A stretch of DNA of 64,000 nt, taken from assembly GCF_003096555.1 (NCBI RefSeq), contig NZ_QEKM01000001.1, forward strand, positions 1,488,001 through 1,552,000, read 5' to 3'. The stretch's first letter is position 1. Every line of letters starts with the position of its first letter. The position numbers were made by a program, and so were the translations under genes. The notes below the pieces were generated by a model, which worked only from the letters and a program-made list of their open reading frames with translations, made no database searches and had not been told where the DNA came from. Source of the DNA: Simplicispira sp. 125 (GTDB lineage: Bacteria; Pseudomonadota; Gammaproteobacteria; Burkholderiales; Burkholderiaceae_C). Shown here one piece after another: positions 18,082 through 26,761 of this stretch.

Positions 18082-18711
18082 ATGAACATGAGCGTGCAAT
18101 TCGCCACCGCGGTATCGCGATTTCTGGCGCGACTGGGGGGAGCGTTGATCCTCGTCTGCGCCTTCCTGGTGTCGCTGGACGTTGTATTCCGTAACGTCTT
18201 CAAACTGGCCATTTTCGAGAGCTACGAGCTGACCGGTTACGGCATCGCGCTGGCCACCGCGTTTGGCCTGTCCTGGGCACTCATCACCAAGGCACACATC
18301 CGCATCGAGGTGCTCTACAACATGCTGGGTATCAAACCACGCGCCTACCTTGACATCTGCGCCCTGGCTACGCTTTCGGTGGTCGCGGCTGTGCTGGTTT
18401 ACTACGGCGCCCTCGTCGTGCTGGACAACTGGGAACTGGACGCGCGCTCCAACTCAACGCTGCATGTGCCGCTGGCCATTCCGCAAGGCCTGTGGCTGCT
18501 GGGCCTGGCATGGTTCGCGGTGTGCGCCGCCATGCTTCTGGTGGTGGCAGCGAATGCGGTGGCGCGCGGTCGGCACCGTGAGGTGCAGGAAATGTTCGGT
18601 ATTGCGACCGTATCGGAAGAGGTCGAAGCGTCCATGGATGGGACCGGGGTCAAGGTTACGCACGGTCCGGATATGGCCGCGTGCGCATCCCCTGCCCGGG
18701 CAGGAGCCTGA
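18082..18711 (+). CDS. TRAP transporter small permease (DctQ type)
   Basis: A 209-aa inner-membrane protein with four predicted membrane spans, opening LARLGGALILVCAFLVSLDV and continuing through a DVVFRNVFKLAIFESYELTG segment typical of DctQ. The C-terminal 40 residues are polar and less conserved than the family norm. The ATG at 18082 (GGAGC upstream) is 20 bp after the cupin gene; a longer open frame starting inside that gene is not needed. With the large subunit 1 bp downstream and the DctP protein at 20088, it forms a complete importer. Confidence 0.92.
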   Translation: MNMSVQFATAVSRFLARLGGALILVCAFLVSLDVVFRNVFKLAIFESYELTGYGIALATAFGLSWALITKAHIRIEVLYNMLGIKPRAYLDICALATLSVVAAVLVYYGALVVLDNWELDARSNSTLHVPLAIPQGLWLLGLAWFAVCAAMLLVVAANAVARGRHREVQEMFGIATVSEEVEASMDGTGVKVTHGPDMAACASPARAGA

Positions 18712-18712
18712 C

Positions 18713-20005
18713 ATGTTGCTTGTCTCCACTATTCTTCTGCTGCTCTTCATCGCCAGCAGCCTCTATGTCGGCGCAGCCATCGGCGTGCTCGGTGCGTCGC
18801 TTTCAAGCCTGTACTCCACCCTGCCGCTGATGCGCGGTGTGGGCGAAATGGCGTGGGGAACCTCGTCCGATTTCACCTTGGTGGCCGTCCCGATGTTCAT
18901 TCTGATGGGGGAGATGCTGCTGCGTTCCGGTCTGGCGGAAAAGATGTTTGACGCGCTCGACAAGTGGGTGGGCCACATCCCGGGCGGGCTCATGCACACC
19001 AACATCGCCGCCTCGACACTGTTCGCCGCCACCTCGGGCTCCAGCGTGGCCACGGCCGCCACGGTCGGCACGGTGTCGATTCCGAACATGCACAAGCACG
19101 GCTACCGCCCGGCCTTGTTTCTGGGTTCCATCGCCGCTGGCGGCACGCTGGGCATCCTGATTCCGCCGAGCATCAACATGGTGCTGTATGGCGCTCTGTC
19201 CGAGACATCGGTGTCGGATTTGTACCTGGCAGGCTTCATTCCGGGGCTGTTGATGGCGCTGCTGTTTTCTATGCTGGTCTTCATCGCCTGCGTGGTCAAC
19301 CGCAAACTCGCCCCGCGCAAGCCGCGCGCGTCGTGGGGGGAACGGCTGCGCGCACTGTGGGCGCTCGGCCCACCGCTCTACCTGTTCATGCTGGTGGTCG
19401 GATCCATCTATCTCGGATGGGCCACTCCCACCGAGGCCTCCGCGCTCGGCGTGGTCGGTACCTTCCTGTACGTAGTGACCACTGGCAAGTTCAGCTGGGA
19501 GCGGTTGTGGACGGCGCTGGAAGGCACGGTGCGCACCACTGCCATGGTCATGCTCATCGTGATCAGCGCGTACTTCCTGAACTTTGTGATGTCCACCATC
19601 GGACTCACCGACATCGCCGTCAAGGCAGTGGGCTCGCTGACCTGGGATCCCCTCTACGTCATGCTGGCCATCGTGGCGGTGTATCTGCTGCTGGGCTGCT
19701 TTGTTGAAACGCTCACCTTGATGGTCGCCACAACGCCCATCATCGTTCCCATCGTGGTTGCTTTGGGTTACGACCCGGTCTGGTTTGGCGTGGTCTTCGT
19801 GATCCTGATCGAACTGGCCCTGATCACTCCGCCCATTGGCATGAACCTGTTCGTCGTGCAGTCGGTGCGCACCAGCGGCGCATTCCGCGACGTGGCGCTT
19901 GGCTCGCTGCCGTTCGCCGCTGTGATGCTGGGCGTCATCTTCCTGCTGCTGGCCGTCCCCGAGCTCGCCACCTGGCTGCCTAAGACCTACAACGCTCTCA
20001 AATAA
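18713..20005 (+). CDS. TRAP transporter large permease (DctM type)
   Basis: A 430-aa inner-membrane protein with about twelve spans, normal for DctM. Typical sequence includes MGEMLLRSGLAEKMFDALDK, ATSGSSVATAATVGTVSIPN, GGTLGILIPPSINMVLYGAL and LITPPIGMNLFVVQSVRTSG. It carries the transport path of the cation-driven importer. The ATG is 1 bp after the DctQ stop, with CAGGAGCC upstream. The substrate class is probably a carboxylate, as for most DctPQM systems; the surrounding enzymes support this. Confidence 0.94.
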   Translation: MLLVSTILLLLFIASSLYVGAAIGVLGASLSSLYSTLPLMRGVGEMAWGTSSDFTLVAVPMFILMGEMLLRSGLAEKMFDALDKWVGHIPGGLMHTNIAASTLFAATSGSSVATAATVGTVSIPNMHKHGYRPALFLGSIAAGGTLGILIPPSINMVLYGALSETSVSDLYLAGFIPGLLMALLFSMLVFIACVVNRKLAPRKPRASWGERLRALWALGPPLYLFMLVVGSIYLGWATPTEASALGVVGTFLYVVTTGKFSWERLWTALEGTVRTTAMVMLIVISAYFLNFVMSTIGLTDIAVKAVGSLTWDPLYVMLAIVAVYLLLGCFVETLTLMVATTPIIVPIVVALGYDPVWFGVVFVILIELALITPPIGMNLFVVQSVRTSGAFRDVALGSLPFAAVMLGVIFLLLAVPELATWLPKTYNALK

Positions 20006-20087
20006 CCGTGACCCGCGCCGCCGATCCCGGCTGGCTGCGGCGCCCTCTTGCTTTCGGATTCCCCCAAACCCTCCAGAGGAGACAACC

Positions 20088-21146
20088 ATGACCACCTTCC
20101 CGATTCGCACCCTGCTCGCTGCCAGTTGCCTGGTCTTCAGCGGCGCGGCGCTGGCCCAAGCCATGCCCAAAGCCACCTTGAATGTGGTGGGCAACCTCGG
20201 TATTACGACCCAATCAAAAGAGCTGGAAGCGCCCATGTGGACACAGGGCATTCCTGCCGCTTCAGGCGGAGCCATCACCGTCACCTTCAAGCCCTGGAAC
20301 GAAATGGGTCTCAAGGGCGGGGAAGTGATCAAGCTGCTGAGGCAGGGACTTTTTGATGTCGGAACCACGGTGTTGGGTTTCTTGGCCGGCGAGGCGGCCA
20401 TCAACGACGCCCTCGACTTGGCCGGTGTGTCCACCTCCATCGATATGGCGCAGGACGCCATCAAGGCGTTCCGCCCCCATCTCGATGAGTACTACGCCAA
20501 GAACCAGCAGGTCAAGGTGATAGGCGTCACGAGCTATGGAGACCAGGTCTTTTTCTGCCGCAAGGAGTTCAACGGTCTGGCCGATCTGAAGGGCCGCAAG
20601 GTGCGCGTGTCCGGTTCCTCGCAGGCGGATTTTGTTGAGTATTTTGGCGGATCGGGCATCAACATGCCCTTCGGCGACGTGCAGCAGGCCCTGCAAAACG
20701 GTGTACTCGACTGCGCGATCACCGGCATCCTTGGCGGCTACAAGGCCAAGTGGTACGAGGGCGCTACCCACCTCTATCGCCTCCCTATCAATTTCGCCGC
20801 GAGTTTTTCCGCCGCGAACATGAAATCCTGGAACAAGCTCAGCCCCGCCGCACAGAAAGTCATCACCGACCAGTACCAGAAGCTGGAAAAAGATGTCTAC
20901 GCGCAGAACGTGCGTGAGAACGAAATCGGCATCGCCTGCAACACCGGCAAGGGCAACTGCCCCGAAGGTCCTGCCGCCTCCATGGTGCTGGTCGACGTCA
21001 AGCCCGCGGACCTGGAACTGCGCCGCAAGGCCCTGCTGGAGCGCGTTCTGCCACGCTGGGCCGCGCGCTGCGGCGAAGCCTGCGTGAAGAACTGGAACGA
21101 CAGCGTCGGCAAGGTCGTCGACCTCAAGGCCGTCGCCGGCAAATAA
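20088..21146 (+). CDS. TRAP transporter substrate-binding protein (DctP type)
   Basis: A 352-aa periplasmic protein with a signal peptide cut after GAALAQA (about residue 24). The DctP signatures are LADLKGRKVRVSGSSQADFV, which holds the Arg that salt-bridges a substrate carboxylate in most family structures, and INMPFGDVQQALQNGVLDCA. Two Cys pairs near the C-terminus (ACNTGKGNC and RCGEACVKNW) may form disulfides and are unusual for DctP. The gene completes the importer. AGAGGAGA lies 6 bp before the ATG. Confidence 0.92.
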   Translation: MTTFPIRTLLAASCLVFSGAALAQAMPKATLNVVGNLGITTQSKELEAPMWTQGIPAASGGAITVTFKPWNEMGLKGGEVIKLLRQGLFDVGTTVLGFLAGEAAINDALDLAGVSTSIDMAQDAIKAFRPHLDEYYAKNQQVKVIGVTSYGDQVFFCRKEFNGLADLKGRKVRVSGSSQADFVEYFGGSGINMPFGDVQQALQNGVLDCAITGILGGYKAKWYEGATHLYRLPINFAASFSAANMKSWNKLSPAAQKVITDQYQKLEKDVYAQNVRENEIGIACNTGKGNCPEGPAASMVLVDVKPADLELRRKALLERVLPRWAARCGEACVKNWNDSVGKVVDLKAVAGK

Positions 21147-21179
21147 ATGCTTCCTGCCATGACCACCAAGGAGTCCCCC

Positions 21180-21959
21180 ATGTCCACCTGGACCAGTGCC
21201 CAGGAGTACGAACTCACTGAAGAAAATCTGCGCTTGTTGCTTGACAACAAGATCGCGGCCATCCGCATTCGTGGCTTTGCCACGCCCGAGGAGTGCACCC
21301 GCTTCGCCGCGGCTGCGAAACAGGGAAACATGCAGTACTACAACGTGAGCGACCGGATCGGCTTCATCGGGCTGGCGCAATACCAGTACCGCTGGACCAA
21401 GACCAAGCAGGAGTTTCTGGACGACGCCGTCAAGGCCCAAGCGGACGTGCAAGCCGTGTTCAACGACTCCTTTGACGCTTTGACCCGTCTGATGGAGCGG
21501 CTGCGCGCCGTCTGGCCCCAGCCGGTGGAACTGGCCAACGAGGACGGCCGTGAGTATTTCGCCGGAATCATCCGCTCCACCAGCGACAAGATCGATCTGC
21601 ACGTGGACTGGGCTCCCGTGAACTCGCCGGACTACGCCATTGGCGCCATCGATGCGCAACTTGGCTGGAACTTCTTTGCCGAAGAGCTCGAATCCGGTGG
21701 CCACACCACGGTCCACAACAACCCGTGGAACCCCGAAGTCGCGGCGGGCGAAATCCCGAAGAGCTATGGACTGGACCGCGCCCTTACCGAAGGCGTGCCC
21801 AACTTCGTCTACCGCGCCACCACGGGCGACGTGGTGATTTTCAACACCCGCAACCCGCACGAGATCGCGCCCGGCACCGCCAAGCCGGGCGGCAGCCGCG
21901 TGTCGATCGGCTCGTTTGTCGGACGCATGCCCGACAACCGACTCGTTCTGTGGGCTTGA
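21180..21959 (+). CDS. 2-oxoglutarate/Fe(II)-dependent oxygenase family protein
   Basis: A 259-aa protein of the double-stranded beta-helix dioxygenase fold. The metal triad is visible as His141 and Asp143 in DLHVDWAP and His227 in NTRNPHEIAPG, with Arg240 in GGSRVSIGSF placed to bind 2-oxoglutarate. Members hydroxylate C-H bonds of small acids or amino acids; the substrate here is unknown. I chose the ATG at 21180 because AAGGAG stands 7 bp upstream; an earlier in-frame ATG at 21147 lacks one. It follows the importer and precedes the NIPSNAP-like gene by 13 bp. Confidence 0.82.
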   Translation: MSTWTSAQEYELTEENLRLLLDNKIAAIRIRGFATPEECTRFAAAAKQGNMQYYNVSDRIGFIGLAQYQYRWTKTKQEFLDDAVKAQADVQAVFNDSFDALTRLMERLRAVWPQPVELANEDGREYFAGIIRSTSDKIDLHVDWAPVNSPDYAIGAIDAQLGWNFFAEELESGGHTTVHNNPWNPEVAAGEIPKSYGLDRALTEGVPNFVYRATTGDVVIFNTRNPHEIAPGTAKPGGSRVSIGSFVGRMPDNRLVLWA

Positions 21960-21972
21960 AGGAGCAGATGCC

Positions 21973-22284
21973 GTGATCGTGGAAATGCGCTCTTACGTGC
22001 TGCGCCCCGGCGCCCTGCCCGAGTTCATGCGCCTGATGGGCAGCGAAGGCATTGGCATAGAACGCCCCGTCTTGGGCGAGATGCTGGGCTTTTACAGCAC
22101 CGAAATCGGCGCTATCAACAAAGTCATCCACCTCTGGCGCTACGCGTCCTTTGAAGACCGCCAGCAGCGCCGCGCGCAATTGGCGGCATCGCCCGAATGG
22201 ACTGCCTTCGTGCCCAAGGTGCTGCCGCTGATCCAGGAAATGCACAACGAGTTGCTCAACCCAGCGCCATTTTCGCCGCAGTGA
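21973..22284 (+). CDS. NIPSNAP-family small protein
   Basis: A 103-aa ferredoxin-fold protein starting with VEMRSYVLRPGALPEFM, the NIPSNAP opening, and ending in a second half with INKVIHLWRYASFEDRQQRR. The GTG at 21973 has AAGGAG 9 bp upstream, so it is preferred over upstream in-frame codons that overlap the oxygenase gene. NIPSNAP genes often sit in bacterial catabolic operons for branched or aromatic compounds without a proven reaction. It could be an enzyme subunit or stabiliser of a neighbour. Confidence 0.82.
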   Translation: MIVEMRSYVLRPGALPEFMRLMGSEGIGIERPVLGEMLGFYSTEIGAINKVIHLWRYASFEDRQQRRAQLAASPEWTAFVPKVLPLIQEMHNELLNPAPFSPQ

Positions 22285-22329
22285 ACCGCCCCTTCGGCGC
22301 CCCACCTTTTTGTGAATGTAGCAAGAAAG

Positions 22330-23556
22330 ATGACGATTAAAAAGACCAATGCCCCCCTATCCGGCCTCGTGGTGCTGGACCTGACACACATGCTGTCGGG
22401 CCCCTACGGCACCATGACCTTGTCGGATTTGGGTGCGCGCACGATCAAGGTAGAGCCCCCGGGCAAGGGCGAGGGCACGCGCCAGCTGCTGGCGGACACG
22501 CCGGCGTACTCACGCGATGGCATGGGCGCGTACTTCCTGACCCTCAACCGCGGCAAGGAAAGTGTGGCACTCGACCTCAAGAGCCAAGAAGGATTGCAGG
22601 TCTTCTACGACCTGGTGCGCCATGCCGACATCGTGTTCGACAACTTCAGTGCAGGCGTCACGCAACGCCTGCGCATCGACCACGCCACGCTCTCGAAAAT
22701 CAACCCGCGCATCATCACCTGCACCGTCACCGGGTTCGGTGAAACCGGCCCGGACACGCAGCGCCCCGCCTTTGACCAGGTGGTGCAGGCCATGGGGGGC
22801 GGCATGTCGATCACCGGCGATGGCGCAGGCCTGCCGACCCGCTCGGGCATTCCCATGGGCGACCTGGGCGGTGGCATTTTTGGCGCCATGGGCGTGCTCG
22901 CGGCCGTAATCTCCCGCGAACGCACGGGCGAAGGCCAACACGTGGACGTGTCCATGCTCGACGTGCAGATCTCGCTGCTCAACTACATGGCCACCATGCA
23001 CCTGATGTCGGGTGACGTGCCGCAGCGCATCGGAAACAGCCACTTCGTGCACGTGCCCTACAACGTCTATCCCACGCAGGACGGCTACGTCGTGGTGGCC
23101 TGCATCGGCGACGGGTTCTTTGCCCGCTTTCTCGAGATGTTGCCGCTGCCGGAACTGCAGAACCCGGAATACGAAAAGCAGCCCGCACGCCTGCGCGACA
23201 AGGAAAAGATCGACGCGGCGATTGGCGCGGCTTTCCAACGGGAGTCCACGGCCCATTGGCTGGAGCGGCTGCGCAGCCACCGCATTCCCTGCGGTCCGGT
23301 GAACAACTTCGCGCAGGCGCTTTCCGATCCGCAAGTCATTGCACGCGACATGGTCAAGAAGATGCGCTTGGTCGGTGGTGCTGAAATCCCCACCACGGGG
23401 GTGCCCATGAAGTTCTCCTCCACCCATGCGCAGTATTTCACCGCGCCGCCGCGCGTGGGCGAAGACTCGCAAGCCGTGCTGCGCGAGCTTCTCGGCTACA
23501 GCGACGCCAAGATCAGCGAACTGGCAGGCAGCGGCGCCCTCGGGGTGTGGGCATGA
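22330..23556 (+). CDS. CaiB/BaiF class III CoA-transferase
   Basis: A 408-aa enzyme that would move CoA from a donor such as succinyl-CoA to a carboxylic acid. It opens LSGLVVLDLTHMLSGPYGTM and shows the class III features DLGARTIKVEPPG, LNRGKESVALDLKS and the catalytic Asp178 in IPMGDLGGGIFGAMG. The C-terminal part has RIPCGPVNNFAQALSDPQV. I chose the ATG at 22330 (AAGAAAG upstream); a GTG 18 bp earlier is possible. The stop overlaps the start of the lyase gene, so CoA activation and cleavage are probably consecutive steps. Confidence 0.93.
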   Translation: MTIKKTNAPLSGLVVLDLTHMLSGPYGTMTLSDLGARTIKVEPPGKGEGTRQLLADTPAYSRDGMGAYFLTLNRGKESVALDLKSQEGLQVFYDLVRHADIVFDNFSAGVTQRLRIDHATLSKINPRIITCTVTGFGETGPDTQRPAFDQVVQAMGGGMSITGDGAGLPTRSGIPMGDLGGGIFGAMGVLAAVISRERTGEGQHVDVSMLDVQISLLNYMATMHLMSGDVPQRIGNSHFVHVPYNVYPTQDGYVVVACIGDGFFARFLEMLPLPELQNPEYEKQPARLRDKEKIDAAIGAAFQRESTAHWLERLRSHRIPCGPVNNFAQALSDPQVIARDMVKKMRLVGGAEIPTTGVPMKFSSTHAQYFTAPPRVGEDSQAVLRELLGYSDAKISELAGSGALGVWA

Positions 23557-24512
23557 TCATGGCGTCCGAACAGGTGCGCATCACCGACGTGGGCCCACGC
23601 GACGGCTTGCAAAGCCAGAAAACCCTGGTGCCCGTGGCTGGCAAGCTGGCCCTCATTGAGGCGCTGTGGGGGGCGGGCATGCCTGCCATCGAAGCGACCA
23701 GCTTTGTCTCGCCCCAGGCCGTGCCGCAGATGGCCGACGCGGATGCGCTGCTGCCCGCTATCGCCGTGCCGGCGGGACGCAGCCTTTCGGCGCTGGTGCC
23801 CAACCAACGCGGCCTCGAGCGCGCGCTGCGGGCGGGCTGCCGCGAAATTGCCGTCGTCCTTTCGGCCACCGAAACCATGAACCAGCGGAACATCCGCATG
23901 GGGCTGGATGAGGCCATCGCCACGGCGCGCGACACCTTGCGCGACGCCCAAGCCCAAGGCCTGGCGACGCGCGCCTACATCGCCGTGGCCTTTGCCTGCC
24001 CTTTCGAAGGCAACACGCCTACGGATCGGGTTCACGCTCTGAGCGTGGCCATGGCCGAAGCCGGAGCCGGCGAAATCGTGGTTGCCGACACCATCGGCGC
24101 GGCCGCGCCTTGCGACGTGCAGCGCGTGGTGCAAGCCCTTCTCGCATCCCTGCCGGCGCAGACCTTGGGCCTGCACCTGCACGACACCCGCGGCATGGCC
24201 CTGGCCAATGCCTGGCAGGGCCTGCAGATGGGCGTGCGCCGGTTCGACGCCAGCATTGGCGGGCTGGGGGGTTGCCCGTTTGCGCCAGGCGCTGCAGGCA
24301 ATCTCGCCACCGAGGACCTGGCGCTCTTGTGTGCACAGGCGGGTCTGGACACACAACTCGACATGGAGGCACTGGTGCGGGCCATCGACGTGGCCGAAAC
24401 CCTGGTGGGATACCCCGTGGGGGGCCGCAGCCTGCGCTGGATCCGCCAAAACCTGCCTGCATTGGCGAGGCCCTCGGCAGCGCAGGCGGGCGCCGCATCC
24501 ACCCCTCGGTAA
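23553..24512 (+). CDS. HMG-CoA-lyase family (HMGL-like) lyase
   Basis: A 319-aa TIM-barrel lyase. DVGPRDGLQSQK carries the metal-binding Asp and catalytic Arg, LHLHDTRGMALANA the His metal ligands, and the signature GGLGGCPFAPGAAGN holds the catalytic Cys241. Known relatives cleave 3-hydroxy-3-methylglutaryl-CoA to acetyl-CoA and acetoacetate, or citramalyl-type CoA esters to acetyl-CoA and a keto acid. The ATG at 23553 overlaps the CoA-transferase stop by 4 bp. In this cluster it may act on a tertiary beta-hydroxyacyl-CoA made by its neighbour, rather than in leucine breakdown. Confidence 0.92.
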   Translation: MIMASEQVRITDVGPRDGLQSQKTLVPVAGKLALIEALWGAGMPAIEATSFVSPQAVPQMADADALLPAIAVPAGRSLSALVPNQRGLERALRAGCREIAVVLSATETMNQRNIRMGLDEAIATARDTLRDAQAQGLATRAYIAVAFACPFEGNTPTDRVHALSVAMAEAGAGEIVVADTIGAAAPCDVQRVVQALLASLPAQTLGLHLHDTRGMALANAWQGLQMGVRRFDASIGGLGGCPFAPGAAGNLATEDLALLCAQAGLDTQLDMEALVRAIDVAETLVGYPVGGRSLRWIRQNLPALARPSAAQAGAASTPR

Positions 24513-24567
24513 TGCGATCCCCAAGCAGCAAAAAACAGCGGGGCAAGCACTCCGCAGAAATGAGCAT

Positions 24568-25311
24568 ATGACCGATTCACTGGGCTGGCGCCAAAAATTC
24601 GCAGTTCTGATTCCCTCCACCAACACCTCGGTACAACCCGAGTTCGACGCGATGCGGCCGGTGGGCGTGACGAACCACATCAGCCGCATCCGCATTCCCA
24701 ATATCCCGCTGCATACCAACGAAGACTTCAATCGCCTGATCGAGCTCATCGCGGGAGCGCAAAACGAGGCCGTTGACGCAGTGATGTCCTGCGAGCCCAC
24801 GCGTCTGGTGCTGGGCATTTCGGCTGAGACCTTCTGGGACGGCTTGCAGGCCAGCGTCCGCCTCAAGGCCGAACTCGAAGCGCGCACCCAGCTCCCGGTT
24901 TCCATGGGTTCCGAGGCCTGTGGCCGCGCGTTCGAGCGCCTGGGCGTCAAAACCATTGCCGTGCTCACGCCCTACCAGCCCGTGGGCGATGAAAACGTGG
25001 TGCGCTTTTTTGAAGAAGCGGGCTTTCGCGTCAAACGCATCAAGGGGCTGAAGTGCGAGAGCCCCGTAAAGATTGCCCACGTCAGCGAACGGGAGCTGAC
25101 CCGTGCCCTGCGCGAGATCGATGGCGACGACATCGACGGCATCATCCAGGTCGGCACCAATCTCGCCATGGCGCGACTGGCAGCCCAGGCAGAACTTTGG
25201 CTGGACAAACCGGTGGTGGCCATCAACACGGCCATCTACTGGGATGCATTGCGCTCGTCAGGCATCGAGGACAAGATGGCGGGTTTCGGCTCCCTGCTCG
25301 AAAAGCACTAA
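24568..25311 (+). CDS. Asp/Glu racemase superfamily enzyme (maleate isomerase / arylmalonate decarboxylase-like)
   Basis: A 247-aa protein opening GWRQKFAVLIPSTNTSVQPE, like maleate isomerases and arylmalonate decarboxylases. The two active-site positions can be placed: the first has Cys75 (AVMSCEPTR), while the second has Gly196 (VGTNLAMARL) where isomerases and racemases need Cys. LGVKTIAVLTPYQP and LDKPVVAINTAIYWDAL are also typical. With only one of the two cysteines it may not be a standard isomerase; decarboxylation or another one-base reaction is possible. The ATG at 24568 lies 55 bp after the lyase gene. Confidence 0.8.
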   Translation: MTDSLGWRQKFAVLIPSTNTSVQPEFDAMRPVGVTNHISRIRIPNIPLHTNEDFNRLIELIAGAQNEAVDAVMSCEPTRLVLGISAETFWDGLQASVRLKAELEARTQLPVSMGSEACGRAFERLGVKTIAVLTPYQPVGDENVVRFFEEAGFRVKRIKGLKCESPVKIAHVSERELTRALREIDGDDIDGIIQVGTNLAMARLAAQAELWLDKPVVAINTAIYWDALRSSGIEDKMAGFGSLLEKH

Positions 25312-25330
25312 CACCAAAATTCCACACACC

Positions 25331-26029
25331 ATGAACGCCCCCGACATTGCCTCGTCGAACTCCAAGTCGACAGCACCGCACCGCATCTATGCGGTGATCA
25401 AGGAACGGATCATCGATGGCACCTACCATCCGGGCCAGCGCCTCACCGAGCAGAGCTTTGCCGACGAGTTCGAGGCCTCGCGCACTCCCGTTCGGGAAGC
25501 CATCCGACTGCTGGCATCCGAAGGCTACGTGGTCTTCCGGCCCAACAGCGGCACGGTAGTGCGCTCCTGGAGCGTGGCGGAATTACTGGAGATTTTTCGC
25601 CTTCGCGCACGCCTCGAAGCCGATATCTGTGGCAACGCAGCGCTGCACATCAACGCAGAGCAAATCGACCGTTTGTGCGTACTGCAGGATGCTATCGAGC
25701 TTGAAGGCACCGACAACAGCGAGGCCAACACGACGCGGGTGAGTCGCTTGAACAGAGAGTTCCACGATCTCATCGCCGTGGCGAGCCAACAGGAGCGCAT
25801 GGCGGCCGTACTGGCCAAGGCCATCGAGGTGCCGGTGGTGCACCGCACCTTCCGCAGTTACAGCCCGCAGCAAATGCAGCGCAGCTTTTCTCAGCACCGC
25901 GAGCTGATCGACGCATTCAAGGCCCACGACCACGACTGGGCAGTCGCCATCATGCGATGCCACATCCATGCCGCCAAGAACGCCATCCTCCACCCAAAAG
26001 CACCAGCTATCGCTGGATCCTTGCCATGA
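25331..26029 (+). CDS. GntR/FadR-family (FCD domain) transcriptional regulator
   Basis: A 232-aa regulator. The N-terminal winged helix (about residues 17-85) includes IKERIIDGTYHPGQRLTEQS and SRTPVREAIRLLASEGYV, the GntR consensus. The C-terminal FCD domain holds LEIFRLRARLEADI and helices with likely metal or ligand-binding His (FHDLI, SQHRELIDAF, MRCHIHAAK). FCD regulators typically sense a carboxylate and repress a catabolic operon. The ATG at 25331 gives a normal length. Its stop overlaps the start of the hydrolase gene, so it is inside the operon and may regulate itself through the sites at 17.46-17.57 kb. Confidence 0.92.
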   Translation: MNAPDIASSNSKSTAPHRIYAVIKERIIDGTYHPGQRLTEQSFADEFEASRTPVREAIRLLASEGYVVFRPNSGTVVRSWSVAELLEIFRLRARLEADICGNAALHINAEQIDRLCVLQDAIELEGTDNSEANTTRVSRLNREFHDLIAVASQQERMAAVLAKAIEVPVVHRTFRSYSPQQMQRSFSQHRELIDAFKAHDHDWAVAIMRCHIHAAKNAILHPKAPAIAGSLP

Positions 26030-26664
26030 ACCGAGATGATCTGATTGCCAACTATGCCGCCCAGGGCGCTTTCGGGGCAGGTCTGGGCACCGGAACCCGC
26101 CAGGCCGTGTTGATGGTGGATTTCGCCCAAGCCTACTTCGAGCAGGGTTCGCCTCTGTACGCCGAGGCACCGCAAACCCTTGAGGGCGCCAGTGCACTGC
26201 TGGCCTGGGCCCGCAGCCGCAGCCTGCCTGTATTGCACACCCGCGTGGAATACGACGCCCTGGGCGTCAATGGCGGTTACTTCTTCCGCAAAGTGCCGGC
26301 GCTGAAAGTGTTCTGCGTCGGAAACCCACTGGGCGACTTTGCGCCTGCAGCGCAGCCCTTGCCTGGCGAACCCGTCGTAACCAAACAGTACGCCAGCGCA
26401 TTCTTCGGTACCTCGCTCGCGAGCACTCTGCGCTCCCTGGGCGTGGATTGCGTGCTGATTGCGGGCATGAGTACCAGCGGCTGCGTGCGGGCCACAGCAC
26501 TGGACACGCTTCAAAATGGCTTCATCCCCATCGTCGTGGCCGACGCCTGCGGCGACCGGCACCCTGCTCCACACGAGACCAGCCTGTTTGACCTGCAAGC
26601 AAAATATGCCGACGTGATGACTTTTGCACAGGTGCAGGCTGCGCTGGACATCGCCTCGCCCTGA
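26026..26664 (+). CDS. Isochorismatase-family cysteine hydrolase (amidohydrolase type)
   Basis: A 212-aa cytosolic hydrolase of the N-carbamoylsarcosine amidase / maleamate amidohydrolase branch. The catalytic triad is readable: Asp32 in VLMVDFAQAYFE, Lys120 in VVTKQYASAFFGT and Cys153 in AGMSTSGCVRATALD. It begins MNRDDLIANYAAQGAFG, a long N-terminal arm as in carbamoylsarcosine amidases. It probably cleaves a terminal amide or ureido group to release an acid and ammonia. Its start overlaps the GntR stop by 4 bp, tying it to the cluster. The substrate cannot be stated. Confidence 0.88.
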   Translation: MNRDDLIANYAAQGAFGAGLGTGTRQAVLMVDFAQAYFEQGSPLYAEAPQTLEGASALLAWARSRSLPVLHTRVEYDALGVNGGYFFRKVPALKVFCVGNPLGDFAPAAQPLPGEPVVTKQYASAFFGTSLASTLRSLGVDCVLIAGMSTSGCVRATALDTLQNGFIPIVVADACGDRHPAPHETSLFDLQAKYADVMTFAQVQAALDIASP

Positions 26665-26761
26665 AGCCCGAGGGGGTCGGACATTTCGTCCAACGTTCGC
26701 TTGCATGGCACTCTAAGGTTTGAGAGACTGACACGCTCGGTCTTTTTTGAAGGAAACCGCC

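Noticed and set aside
18803..20464. A 553-codon minus-strand frame opposite the TRAP large permease gene
   Set aside because: Antisense shadow without a domain.
20262..21860. A 532-codon minus-strand frame opposite the DctP and oxygenase genes
   Set aside because: The plus-strand genes have clear family sequence and ribosome-binding sites; this frame has neither.
25995..26020. Possible ninth copy of the palindromic repeat at the end of the GntR gene
   Set aside because: Only AGCACCAGCTATCGCTGG resembles one arm; the second arm and T-run are missing.
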